Shown in pieces: positions 32,106 to 40,342 of a stretch of 64,000 bases of DNA. The stretch is from Sphingomonas_O antarctica (GTDB taxonomy: Bacteria; Pseudomonadota; Alphaproteobacteria; Sphingomonadales; Sphingomonadaceae): assembly GCF_965137005.1 (NCBI RefSeq), contig NZ_CBCRXM010000003.1, forward strand, positions 186,001 to 250,000, read 5' to 3'. Each line of letters begins with the position of its first letter. Within the stretch, counting starts at the first letter, position 1. The notes beneath the pieces were generated by a model. That model was given only the letters and a program-made list of their open reading frames with translations, made no database searches and was not told where the DNA came from. A program made the translations under genes and the position numbers.

Positions 32106-33503
32106 TCAAGCGATGGCGGTGCGTGCCTTCCGCCGCCGCGCAGCCATGCCAGCCAAGCCGAAGCCACCGATCATCAGCGCCCAGTTGGCAGGTTCGGGGA
32201 CCAGGCTGATCTGCTGACCGTTAAATTGGCCAGGGCCGGAAAATGTCACACCGGTGACAAAACCGCCGGGGTTCGCGGCATCGATTCCTGCACCCGCCGG
32301 GATACCGTAAATACGGAAACGATCGACTGCGCCGGCAAAATTATAGGCAACACCCGCCGCGATGGTTCCGGCATAATGGTAGCTGGTGCCGTTCCACAGC
32401 GCGAGCGTGTAGCTGTCGCCCGGTGCGACGCCGACGGGAAGCGTCACGCTGGCGAAGTCGACATTGGCACCGCTAAGATATTCGAATCCTCGGGCAAAGC
32501 TCGGGTCGATATAATAGGTCTGGCCAGCGACGACGCCAAAGTTGAAGTCGGCGACGCCGTCGGGCGCCGAGCCATCGTCCACCGGCAGGAACACATTGCT
32601 GCCATCGGGTGCCGATGGCCCGCCCGGTGTATAGATGAACGAGCCGACGTCGGACGACACAGTATACTGGCCGCTGTCGTTGATGCCGAAGGTCTGCACC
32701 GACGTCGCGCCGGGGATCACGACATCGGTGAAAATACCGGTATGGGTGTTATATTGAAAGGCATGGCCGTTGGCCGCCGCATCGTCATAGCCACCCATGG
32801 CGATCCCCAAATTGTTGATCGACGTCAGGACCGTGTAGTTGGTCGCTTCGGGGCGTGTGATGAAGGTAAACGCGCCAGCAGACGAGCGAACAAAGGCCTG
32901 CCCCGTCCTGCCTGAAAAGCCGACGATCGTTCCGTCGTTGGCAATCCCGCGCGCGCTGATCGAATAGCCGGGCTGTCCCGGATAGGCGATGTCGGTCAGC
33001 GCACCACCCGACAACAAGAAGCCATGATTGCGAGGGGTGCCGAAGCCGGGCACCGTGACCGGGTAATTGCCAACGATCCCGCCGCTGTCGTTGACACCCT
33101 GTGCGATCCCAAGCAGGCGCGCGCCGGTCGAAGGGTTGGTCAAGAACGTAAAGGAGCCGTCCGCCGCGCGGCGAAACTCGCCGGTGAAACCGCTCGCGTC
33201 GGAGGTATAGCCGATCACATCGTTGCTATTGCTGACAGCGCGACCCTGAGTAAAAAGTCCGGGGCCGCCGCTGAAAATCGAATACGTGCCGTCGGGTGCG
33301 CGCAAGAAACCGTCGCCGGCGCGTGCCGGATCGGTGTAAAGCACTGAGCCAGACGTCCACCCGGCATTGTTGATGCCCAGCGCCGCGACACTCGCAATTC
33401 CGAGGCCGCTCGGCGGTGCGATCACGGTCAGCGTGCCGGCGTAGGCCGCGGTGGATGTAGATAGTGCGGCAACCAGCGCCGCATGGCGAGCAAAGTTCGT
33501 CAT
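32106..33503 (-). CDS. PEPxxWA-CTERM protein with HAF-type repeats (PEP-CTERM 4)
   Basis: The longest of the four sorting-signal proteins (465 residues). The signal peptide is MTNFARHAALVAALSTSTAAYA, and the ATG at 33501-33503 is chosen for it. Residues about 35-280 hold a string of HAF-like repeats of about 40-50 residues (INNAGWTSGSVLYTD, VNDSGGIVGNYPV, IANDGTIVGFSG, INNLGIAMGGYDD, INDSGQYTVSSD), each with the IN(D/N)xGxxxG core. These normally build a beta-propeller-like fold. A second beta-rich domain follows, then VPEPANWALMIGGFGLAGM and a basic tail. Probably exported and sorted to the surface. Confidence 0.88.
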   Translation of the reverse strand: MTNFARHAALVAALSTSTAAYAGTLTVIAPPSGLGIASVAALGINNAGWTSGSVLYTDPARAGDGFLRAPDGTYSIFSGGPGLFTQGRAVSNSNDVIGYTSDASGFTGEFRRAADGSFTFLTNPSTGARLLGIAQGVNDSGGIVGNYPVTVPGFGTPRNHGFLLSGGALTDIAYPGQPGYSISARGIANDGTIVGFSGRTGQAFVRSSAGAFTFITRPEATNYTVLTSINNLGIAMGGYDDAAANGHAFQYNTHTGIFTDVVIPGATSVQTFGINDSGQYTVSSDVGSFIYTPGGPSAPDGSNVFLPVDDGSAPDGVADFNFGVVAGQTYYIDPSFARGFEYLSGANVDFASVTLPVGVAPGDSYTLALWNGTSYHYAGTIAAGVAYNFAGAVDRFRIYGIPAGAGIDAANPGGFVTGVTFSGPGQFNGQQISLVPEPANWALMIGGFGLAGMAARRRKARTAIA

Positions 33504-33661
33504 CGTCGGAAATCCCCCATTCCGTGTGATGCGACCGCGGCTTTGCTCCTCTCGTTGGAGTCGGTTGAAAGTCACACGCCAACTGATCTGCGTCAAACCA
33601 TAAGACCGTACCGTTCTCGGACGGTTTCAGCTCTGCTAGGGTAGCCGCAAAGGAGAGTCGT

Positions 33662-34525
33662 ATGTCCGAAGACCGCCCGTCCGATACCGAAAGCTGGATC
33701 CGTTCGACGACATTGGGGCGCCGCGGGGTGATGGTCGGCGGGGTCGTGGCCGCCGGCTATGCACTCGCCGCGCAGCCGATTTCGGCGACGGCGATCAACA
33801 CGCCCGCGACCGGATTGGACGCGGGCTGGGTAACAGTGCCGACCGGCGGGTTCGACATGCGCGCCTACAGCGCTCGCCCTGCGGGAAAGAAAAACGCGCC
33901 GGTGATCCTGATCATCCACGAAATTTTCGGGCTGCACGAATGGGTTCAGGACATGGTCCGGCGTTATGCCAAGGCCGGATATCACGCGATCGCGCCGGAC
34001 CTGTTTCAACGCAAGGGCGACGCGTCGAAGGTCGCGGACTTCAAGACGCTGATCGATACCATCGTCATACCGACGCCCGATGGACAGGTGCTGGCGGACC
34101 TCGACGCGACGGTCGCATTCGCCGGCAAGCACGGTGGCCACACCGCGCGGCTGGGCATCACCGGCTATTGCTGGGGCGGGCGGATCACTTGGCTATATGC
34201 CGCGCATAACCGGAAGGTTCAGGCGGGCGTCGCCTGTTACGGCGGTCTGGCCAAGGGACGGAATGCAACGGCTGTCATCGACATCGTGCCGCAACTGAAG
34301 GCGCCGGTGCTCGGGCTGTACGGTGCGCTCGACAAGGGCATTCCGCAAACCGACATCGCGGCGATGCGCGCGGCATTGGCAGCGGCGCATCAGCCGTCAA
34401 AGATCGAGGTGTTCGAAGGCGCGGAGCACGGCTTCCTCGCCGACTATCGACCCAGCTATAACGAGGCCGCCGCCCAGAAAGCCTGGGCTGACGGCCTGCA
34501 ATGGTTCAGACAGTGGCTGGTGTGA
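33662..34525 (+). CDS. Dienelactone hydrolase family protein (Tat-type leader)
   Basis: A 287-residue alpha/beta hydrolase. The catalytic triad of dienelactone hydrolases is visible: nucleophilic cysteine in GYCWGGRITWLYA, Asp in YGALDKGIPQTD and His in GAEHGFLADYRPSYN; EIFGLHEWVQDMVRRYA is also diagnostic. The N-terminus (LGRRGVMVGGVVAAGYALAA) resembles a twin-arginine leader or a tail anchor, which suggests export or membrane attachment. Its stop abuts the stop of the convergent hemerythrin gene. Chloroaromatic breakdown is the classical role, but a general esterase role is as likely. Confidence 0.92.
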   Translation: MSEDRPSDTESWIRSTTLGRRGVMVGGVVAAGYALAAQPISATAINTPATGLDAGWVTVPTGGFDMRAYSARPAGKKNAPVILIIHEIFGLHEWVQDMVRRYAKAGYHAIAPDLFQRKGDASKVADFKTLIDTIVIPTPDGQVLADLDATVAFAGKHGGHTARLGITGYCWGGRITWLYAAHNRKVQAGVACYGGLAKGRNATAVIDIVPQLKAPVLGLYGALDKGIPQTDIAAMRAALAAAHQPSKIEVFEGAEHGFLADYRPSYNEAAAQKAWADGLQWFRQWLV

Positions 34526-35077
34526 TCAGTTAAACATGGCCGGCTTGTCGCCGCCCATATAGCGATCGAACTGCTCGGCGTATTTTTCGGTGAGCAACGC
34601 CTGATCGACGTCCGGACTCTGTACCAGAGCGACGAACCAGCTGCTTTCTTCCTGATAGACGTGCTGACGGACCGCACCGATGATGTGCTCCAACTTGTCG
34701 GTCCATTCCTCGCTGGTCGGATCAAGACCTTCCAACAGGAACATTTCGGTCTTGGCGGTCGATTGCTGAGTGTAGGCGATGGTCGCCTTGCCCTCATAAT
34801 CGGCCTTGACCAACGCGGGGTAGAGCACTGCTTCCTCGGCAATCGAATGGCCGGTCAGCAGAACGCCGAGTTCCTTGAGCGCAGCCTGACGGTCGGCGAC
34901 GTCGGTCGCGGCCTTGGTGCGTTCAAACAGCGCGTCGATCTCTTCGTGATGGTCGAGGACTTGGCCCAGCCAGTCATTGCCGCGGGACAACGTACGAGCG
35001 TCCGCATGCGCTTTGGCGCGGGTTTCATCGCTCGCAACGGGGGCAACGGCAGCGGCAACCTTATCGAGTAGAGACAT
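34526..35077 (-). CDS. Hemerythrin HHE domain protein
   Basis: A 183-residue four-helix protein with histidine/acidic motifs for a di-iron centre: DHHEEIDALFERT, TGHSIAEEAVLYPAL and VRQHVYQEESSWF. Start chosen at 35077 because the ATG has a good AGGAG site; the open frame extends 24 codons further. Hemerythrin-like proteins of this type bind oxygen or nitric oxide, or repair iron-sulfur clusters under stress; the exact role here is not known. Confidence 0.88.
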   Translation of the reverse strand: MSLLDKVAAAVAPVASDETRAKAHADARTLSRGNDWLGQVLDHHEEIDALFERTKAATDVADRQAALKELGVLLTGHSIAEEAVLYPALVKADYEGKATIAYTQQSTAKTEMFLLEGLDPTSEEWTDKLEHIIGAVRQHVYQEESSWFVALVQSPDVDQALLTEKYAEQFDRYMGGDKPAMFN

Positions 35078-35178
35078 GGGAACACTCCTGTTTCGCTCCC
35101 CCGTCAACTCGCCTGCCCCGCCGCCGTTCCTCTTGCGATTCACTCTCACTCAGGCGCTTAACCTATGATAATTATCGG

Positions 35179-37200
35179 CTATTTCGTCCGATATCGGTCG
35201 AACCACGCCAGGATCGCGGCAGCCTTGGCCGCGCTCTGCGACGGCCGTGCGGCGATTGTGCCGTGGCCCGCACCGGGCACCTTGACCAGCGCCGTGGGCA
35301 CGCCGCGCAGCTGCAGCGCAGCATAATATTGTTCGGCCTCCGACACCGGCGTGCGGTAATCCTCGCTGCCAACGATAACGAGCGTCGGCGTCTTGACGTT
35401 ACCGACCAGCGACAACGGGCTACGCGCCCAATAGCCCTGCGGATCTTCCCACGGCATCTTGCCGAACCAGTATTTGGCGAAGAAGGCCGGATTGTCGGCG
35501 GTCAGCGCGAAGCTGGCCCAGTCGATCACCGGCTTTTGCGTCGCCGCCGCCTTGAACCGGTCGGTCTTGCCCACCGTCCAGGCGGTCAGCACCCCGCCGC
35601 CGGAGCCGCCGGTGACGAACAGATTGTCGCCATCGGCATGGCCGCCGGCAATTGCCGCATCGACCGCCGCCATCAGGTCACCATAATCGTCGCCCGGATA
35701 TTTGTGATGGATCAGATTGGCGAATTCGGCGCCGTACGACGTCGATCCGCGCGGGTTTGCGTAAAGCACCGCATAGCCCGCCGCGGCATACAACTGATCG
35801 TCGGTCGAGAAAAACGGACCATAGGCCGTAAACGGACCGCCGTGGATTTCGAGGAACGTCGGATAGCGCTTGGCCGGATCGGCATCGGGCGGGAGAACCA
35901 GCCAGGCGTCGATCGGACGACCGTCGGGCGCGGTCACGGCGAGCTTGCTGACCTTGCCCAACACCTTGGATGCCAGCAGATCTTCATTCAGCCGCGTCAA
36001 GCGACGGCCATTGCCGACGCAGATGTCGGCGGGGCGATATTCGTTGCCGCAGGTATAGGCGACGCTGCCCGACGGCGTGCTGGAGAAGCTGCCGCCCGAA
36101 TAGGGCCGGTCGATCCCGCCGCCCGGGACGAGCGCGGCGACCGCCGTCGTCATCCGCCCCGACAAGTCGATGCGCACGATCTTGTTGCCGGCGTGATCGT
36201 CATACTTGGCCAGCAGCGCGCCGTTCCCCGCCCAGACTACATCGTCGATCGAGCGGTCGAGGCTGGCGGTGAGCGAGCGCCGCCCGCTGCCGTCGCGATT
36301 GGCAACGTAGATCTCGGCGTTCTGATAGCCGAGAAACTGGTCGTCGAAGCCGAGCCACGCGATCCTGGTCCCGTCGGGCGAGACGACGGGATTGGCGTCC
36401 GGCCCCGCGCGGCTGGTCAGCGCCGTGATGCCACCGGTCGCGACATCGAGCGCATAGACCTCGCTGTTGTTGGGATTGCGTTCCCAATCCTCGTGCCGGT
36501 TGGCGCTGAACACGATGCTGCGGCCATCGGGCGTCCAGCTCAGCGGCCCGCCATCGTCATAGGCACCATAGCTCAACTGGCGCGGCGCACCTCCGTCGGA
36601 CGACACGATGAAGATGTGCGATTTGCCGGGTTGAACATAGCCTTCCTCGTCGCTGCGATAGGTGACGTCGGTGATGACCTGTAGCGGCGGCGCCCATTGC
36701 GCACCTTCGGGTTTGGGAGGTGCCTTGCCCAGCGTCGCGCCTTCCCCGGGAACGCGGACGAGATAAGCGATGCGGTTGCCATCCGGCGACCAGGCGATTG
36801 CACCGGGACTGTCGGGCAGGCCGGTGACCTTGGCGCTGACCCCCGACGCCATCCAACGGACGTAAAGCTGTGGCGCGGTGCCGTCGGGACTGCCGATATA
36901 AGCCAGCCGTTTGCTGTCGGGGGACCAGCGCGAGCTGCCAGCGCCCGTGACCAAAGGCGTCTGTTGCCCGCTCGCCACGTCGATCAGCCAGATTGCCGAT
37001 TTGGCGCGATCGGTCATGACGTCGTTCGATTTGCGGACATAGGCGATGCTGCGCCCGTCGGGCGAAATCTGCGGGTCGCTCGCCCATTCGAGGCCAAATA
37101 GGTCGGCCCCGGTCAAATGACGCTGGGGACCTTCCGGCTGGGCAGCGACGACGGGAACGGTGATGGTCAGCGACAGGGCAACGGCAAGCGAACGGAGCAT
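35179..37200 (-). CDS. S9 family prolyl-oligopeptidase-type peptidase, exported
   Basis: A 673-residue serine peptidase. A signal peptide (LRSLAVALSLTITVPVVAAQ) is followed by a beta-propeller with WD-like repeats (ISPDGRSIAYVRK, WSPDSKRLAYIG, WTPDGRSIVFSA, VSPDGTRIAWLG), then an alpha/beta hydrolase catalytic domain. The nucleophile is in VTGGSGGGVLTAW, with aspartate (VGSEDYRTPVSEAEQYY) and histidine (PGAGHGTIA) following. ATG at 37198-37200 is preferred because it begins the leader. It probably degrades peptides in the periplasm. Confidence 0.95.
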   Translation of the reverse strand: MLRSLAVALSLTITVPVVAAQPEGPQRHLTGADLFGLEWASDPQISPDGRSIAYVRKSNDVMTDRAKSAIWLIDVASGQQTPLVTGAGSSRWSPDSKRLAYIGSPDGTAPQLYVRWMASGVSAKVTGLPDSPGAIAWSPDGNRIAYLVRVPGEGATLGKAPPKPEGAQWAPPLQVITDVTYRSDEEGYVQPGKSHIFIVSSDGGAPRQLSYGAYDDGGPLSWTPDGRSIVFSANRHEDWERNPNNSEVYALDVATGGITALTSRAGPDANPVVSPDGTRIAWLGFDDQFLGYQNAEIYVANRDGSGRRSLTASLDRSIDDVVWAGNGALLAKYDDHAGNKIVRIDLSGRMTTAVAALVPGGGIDRPYSGGSFSSTPSGSVAYTCGNEYRPADICVGNGRRLTRLNEDLLASKVLGKVSKLAVTAPDGRPIDAWLVLPPDADPAKRYPTFLEIHGGPFTAYGPFFSTDDQLYAAAGYAVLYANPRGSTSYGAEFANLIHHKYPGDDYGDLMAAVDAAIAGGHADGDNLFVTGGSGGGVLTAWTVGKTDRFKAAATQKPVIDWASFALTADNPAFFAKYWFGKMPWEDPQGYWARSPLSLVGNVKTPTLVIVGSEDYRTPVSEAEQYYAALQLRGVPTALVKVPGAGHGTIAARPSQSAAKAAAILAWFDRYRTK

Positions 37201-37285
37201 GTGGCACCTCGGCGAAACGGAGCGATTGGCAGCGTCTATCGCGCGTCTGCGCATTGCGCTATCTCAACAAAAAAGGAGGCATGCG

Positions 37286-37432
37286 ATGCACAAGGACGGC
37301 GACCAGATTCACGAAACCGCCGACGAGGCGCGCGACGCGGTCGACGTGCCGGGGATGACGCTGGTGCTCGGCATTTCGCTCGGCCTGGCGATCGTGATCC
37401 TGTCGGCCATCTGGATTTTCTGGGTCCGCTAA
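37286..37432 (+). CDS. Small membrane protein, 48 residues
   Basis: A short gene with an excellent ribosome binding site (AAAGGAGG, ending 6 bases before the ATG). The product is MHKDGDQIHETADEARDAV, then a single transmembrane helix GMTLVLGISLGLAIVILSAIW, and a basic end. The polar N-terminus with DEAR is probably cytoplasmic or amphipathic. An earlier in-frame start would add 42 unrelated residues. Divergent from the S9 peptidase and convergent with a hydrolase. Function unknown, but the layout suggests a real small protein. Confidence 0.65.
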   Translation: MHKDGDQIHETADEARDAVDVPGMTLVLGISLGLAIVILSAIWIFWVR

Positions 37433-37439
37433 CGAGGCG

Positions 37440-38072
37440 TCACCTGGCGCGGGTGAATGTGCCGGTGTCGAGAAACGCCGCGACCTGCGCCATGACGCGC
37501 GGGTTCCACACCATCAACGTGTGCGAAACGGGCAATTCGATATGATCGGTCATACCTTCCAGCCGGGTTGAGGCGAGCGAGACCTTGCCGTCATTCGGGC
37601 GCGGTACAAATAATCTCGGAAATATGGGATCAAGCGCGCGCGTCCCGGCGATGATGCCCAGCGGATAGTCGGCGACGGGCGAGGCATTCCGCCCGGTGGT
37701 GAGTTCTCCCGTTGCCGCCCGCATCACCAGCCGATCGAGCTTCAGTCGCACCAGCAGATCCGCCCATTCGCTGCCGCCATGCGGCGGCGCGAGCATCACC
37801 ACGCGACCCAAATTCGCCGGCGGCGCGGTCGAGATCAACCGATGCGCGACGATCCCGCCATAACTGTGCGTGACAAAATGGACCGGCCCGTCAAGGTCCG
37901 CAATCTGCGCGCGCAACCGATCGACGATCGCTGGCAAGGGCAAAGTACGCGACGGATAGCCCGGCGCGAATGTGTAGTAATCGCCCCGCTTCAGATACCG
38001 GGCCAGCGGCCACGACGCTCCCGCGCCGCGGCCCAGCCCATGGAGCAGAACGACCGATCCTTTGGATAACAT
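37440..38072 (-). CDS. Alpha/beta hydrolase (lipase-like)
   Basis: A 210-residue alpha/beta hydrolase. The oxyanion start is VVLLHGLGRGAGASW, the nucleophile is in HFVTHSYGGIVAHRLI (GxSxG-like HSYGG), and the histidine is in LPVSHTLMVWNP. It resembles bacterial lipases with a PGAP1-like core. The ATG at 38072 overlaps the TGA of trhO by one base (TGATG), so the two are coupled. No signal peptide is seen, so the enzyme is probably cytoplasmic. Substrate unknown. Confidence 0.85.
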   Translation of the reverse strand: MLSKGSVVLLHGLGRGAGASWPLARYLKRGDYYTFAPGYPSRTLPLPAIVDRLRAQIADLDGPVHFVTHSYGGIVAHRLISTAPPANLGRVVMLAPPHGGSEWADLLVRLKLDRLVMRAATGELTTGRNASPVADYPLGIIAGTRALDPIFPRLFVPRPNDGKVSLASTRLEGMTDHIELPVSHTLMVWNPRVMAQVAAFLDTGTFTRAR

Positions 38073-39046
38073 CAACCGGCGTCGATTCTGCGCATCGTCT
38101 GCACGGCACCGACATGCGCCTGTCCGTGTTGCGCAGCGCGCATTTCCTGGCGGTGCCGCTCGCGATAGGATGCGCGCTGAGACTCGCTACGTTCGGCATG
38201 ACAGACGGCACAACTTGCGCCCTCTTCGTACAATGGCGACTGACGATCGGCGTGGCTTACCGGCCGCCGGCACGCAAAACATAGCGCGTGGGTTCCGACG
38301 GCCAAACCCTGCCCGACCGAGACACGCTGATCGAATACGAAGCACTCGCCGCGAAACAGGCTCGTCTCCTCCGGCATTGTTTCGAGGTATCGCAGGATTC
38401 CGCCGCGCAGGTGAACGACATCCTCAACCCCTTCCTGCTTCAGGAACGCCGTCGCTTTTTCGCAGCGAATGCCGCCGGTGCAGAACATTGCAATCTTCGG
38501 AGACATCCCGGTACCGAGAATCCGTTCGCGTTCGCGCCGGAACCAGTCCGGAAATTCCCTGAAATCTGCCGTTTGCGGGTTGATCGCCCGATCGAAACTG
38601 CCGATCGCAACCTCGTAATCGTTGCGTGTGTCGATCACGATCGTCGCGGGGTCTGCGATCAAAGCGTTCCAGTCTCCTGGCTCGACATAGGTTCCGGCGC
38701 TTGTGCGGGGGTCGATGTCCGGCCTGCCCATGGTGACAATTTCGCGCTTCACGCGAACCTTCGTCCGGTGAAACGGCATCGTCGGTGCAGACGAAAATTT
38801 CACGTCGAGATCGGCGCAGCCGGGCAGCGCACGGATATGGTCGAGAACCCGCTCGACGCCGCCGGGAGAACCGGCGATCGTCCCGTTAATACCTTCGTCC
38901 GCTAGCAATAGCGTGCCACGAACCCCGTTCTCGCGGCACAGATGCTCGATCGGTCCGCGCAGGTTCTGGCAATCTTCGAAATGCATAAAACGGTAAAGCG
39001 CGGCGACGCAAATTGACGGGACGTTCCCCGGGATCGACGCGTCCAT
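38072..39046 (-). CDS. trhO: tRNA uridine(34) hydroxylase TrhO
   Basis: TrhO (YceA) uses oxygen to form 5-hydroxyuridine at tRNA position 34. The protein (324 residues) has the N-terminal domain (VAALYRFMHFEDCQNLRG, LLLADEGINGTIAGSP), a rhodanese domain with the catalytic cysteine loop MFCTGGIRCEKA, and a C-terminal zinc-binding end with several CxxC pairs (CFACRRP, CAVCHAE). Start chosen at the ATG 39044-39046; an alternative ATG lies 12 bases upstream. The tRNA-Gln gene is just upstream on the same strand, so a shared transcript is likely. Confidence 0.93.
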   Translation of the reverse strand: MDASIPGNVPSICVAALYRFMHFEDCQNLRGPIEHLCRENGVRGTLLLADEGINGTIAGSPGGVERVLDHIRALPGCADLDVKFSSAPTMPFHRTKVRVKREIVTMGRPDIDPRTSAGTYVEPGDWNALIADPATIVIDTRNDYEVAIGSFDRAINPQTADFREFPDWFRRERERILGTGMSPKIAMFCTGGIRCEKATAFLKQEGVEDVVHLRGGILRYLETMPEETSLFRGECFVFDQRVSVGQGLAVGTHALCFACRRPVSHADRQSPLYEEGASCAVCHAERSESQRASYRERHRQEMRAAQHGQAHVGAVQTMRRIDAG

Positions 39047-39069
39047 AATGGCCTGCATAGCGAAAATGC

Positions 39070-39143
39070 TGGATGCCCCGCGAGGACTCGAACCTCGATA
39101 AACGGTATCAGAAACCGGTGTCTTACCATTAGACGACGGGGCA
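39070..39143 (-). tRNA. tRNA-Gln (anticodon CTG)
   Basis: The minus strand folds as a full cloverleaf: acceptor TGCCCCG / CGGGGCA, D stem GTCT / AGAC, anticodon stem CCGGT / ACCGT around loop TTCTGAT, and T stem CGAGG / CCTCG around TTCGAGT. The anticodon CTG reads CAG (Gln). CCA is encoded (39070-39072). Two oddities: pair 27-43 is a C-U mismatch, and the discriminator base is T instead of the G seen in most tRNA-Gln genes. Confidence 0.93.
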
Positions 39144-39289
39144 GCCGAGCAGGCGGCGCGCATAAGGGTGGGGGCGGCCCGAGTCAACGGAATCGCCAGT
39201 TGCATTGCCGCCACGACGCCGATCCGCTAGGTCCGGCGGCAAGTGTCGCAGGCATCCACGCCGGGCGATGGACATGAAGGAACGACGGC

Positions 39290-40342
39290 ATGGCGGAGCG
39301 CAATGCTCGCTTGCCGCACGAGGCGCGCCGCGGCGTGCCGTCGCAGGCGGCATCGCCGGCACCAAGGCCGGTCCGACAGCGTCCCCGCACGTTCGGCGCA
39401 CTCGACCTCGGCACCAACAATTGCCGCCTGCTCATTGCGCGCGCGCGCCCCGATGGCGAGCTGACTATCGTCGACGCCTTTTCGCGCATCGTCCGCTTGG
39501 GCGAAGGTCTTCAAGCCAGCGGTCGCCTGAGCGACGCGGCGATCGAACGCGCGATCGATGCCCTGCGTATCTGCGCCGACAAGCTTCGCCGCCGGGGTGT
39601 CCATTTGTCGCGCGCGGTCGCGACCGAGGCCTGCCGCCAGGCGGAAAACGGTGAGGAATTCGTCGCCCGCGTCCACCGCGAAACCGGCATCGTCCTCGAC
39701 ATTATTGGCCCGGGTGAGGAAGCCAAGCTGGCGGTCGGCGGTTGCCATGTCCTGCTCGAGGAAGGTGACGGCCCGGCACTCGTGTTCGACATTGGCGGCG
39801 GATCGACCGAGTTGGCACGGGTGCTCGAGGCCGACGACGGTACCCACCGCATCGGCCATTGGATGAGCATGCCTTGGGGCGTCGTGTCGCTCGCCGAAGC
39901 CGAGCAGCACGACGACACCGATCCCGTGGCGCGCGCGCGCGCCTATGCCGGCATGAAACGCCGCGCGACCGAGGCGTTGCAGGATTTCGCGGGTCTGGTG
40001 CCAGGTGAAACACGCGCGTTACGGTTGCTGGGGACGAGCGGTACTGTAACGACGCTCGCCAGCGTCCATCTCGGCCTGCCCGCTTATGACCGGCGGCAGG
40101 TCGATGGCTGTCATGTGCCGACCGAAAGCATGCGCGCGATTTGTGCCGATCTGGCGGGCAAGGGCGTGGAGGATCGCGCATTGGTCGGCTGTATCGGCCG
40201 CGAGCGCGCCGATCTGGTCGTCGCCGGCTGTGCGATCCTCGAAGCGATCCTCGATTTGTGGCCCGCGCCACGGATCGGCGTGGCCGACCGGGGCATTCGC
40301 GAAGGCATTTTGCGCGCGTTGATGGCATCGCAGGGCGAATGA
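39290..40342 (+). CDS. Ppx/GppA family phosphatase (exopolyphosphatase-like)
   Basis: A 350-residue protein of the sugar kinase/actin fold. Motifs for phosphate binding: FGALDLGTNNCRLLIA near the start, VFDIGGGSTELAR, and LLGTSGTVTTLAS. Full-length Ppx and GppA have about 500 residues with extra C-terminal domains; this is the single-module form common in alphaproteobacteria. It would break down polyphosphate or guanosine pentaphosphate. A 33-residue basic leader precedes the fold. The stop overlaps the rlmE start by four bases, a linkage often seen in this group. Confidence 0.9.
   Translation: MAERNARLPHEARRGVPSQAASPAPRPVRQRPRTFGALDLGTNNCRLLIARARPDGELTIVDAFSRIVRLGEGLQASGRLSDAAIERAIDALRICADKLRRRGVHLSRAVATEACRQAENGEEFVARVHRETGIVLDIIGPGEEAKLAVGGCHVLLEEGDGPALVFDIGGGSTELARVLEADDGTHRIGHWMSMPWGVVSLAEAEQHDDTDPVARARAYAGMKRRATEALQDFAGLVPGETRALRLLGTSGTVTTLASVHLGLPAYDRRQVDGCHVPTESMRAICADLAGKGVEDRALVGCIGRERADLVVAGCAILEAILDLWPAPRIGVADRGIREGILRALMASQGE

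Noticed and set aside
35179..37200. The repeated SPDG motifs as a mobile or coding repeat
   Set aside because: They are normal blades of the beta-propeller in S9 peptidases.
37160..37285. Longer start for the 48-residue membrane protein
   Set aside because: The strong ribosome binding site is directly before the internal ATG, and the extension overlaps the S9 peptidase start region.
39070..39214. Upstream start for trhO running through the tRNA gene
   Set aside because: The extension translates the tRNA-Gln gene, so the start must be downstream of it.
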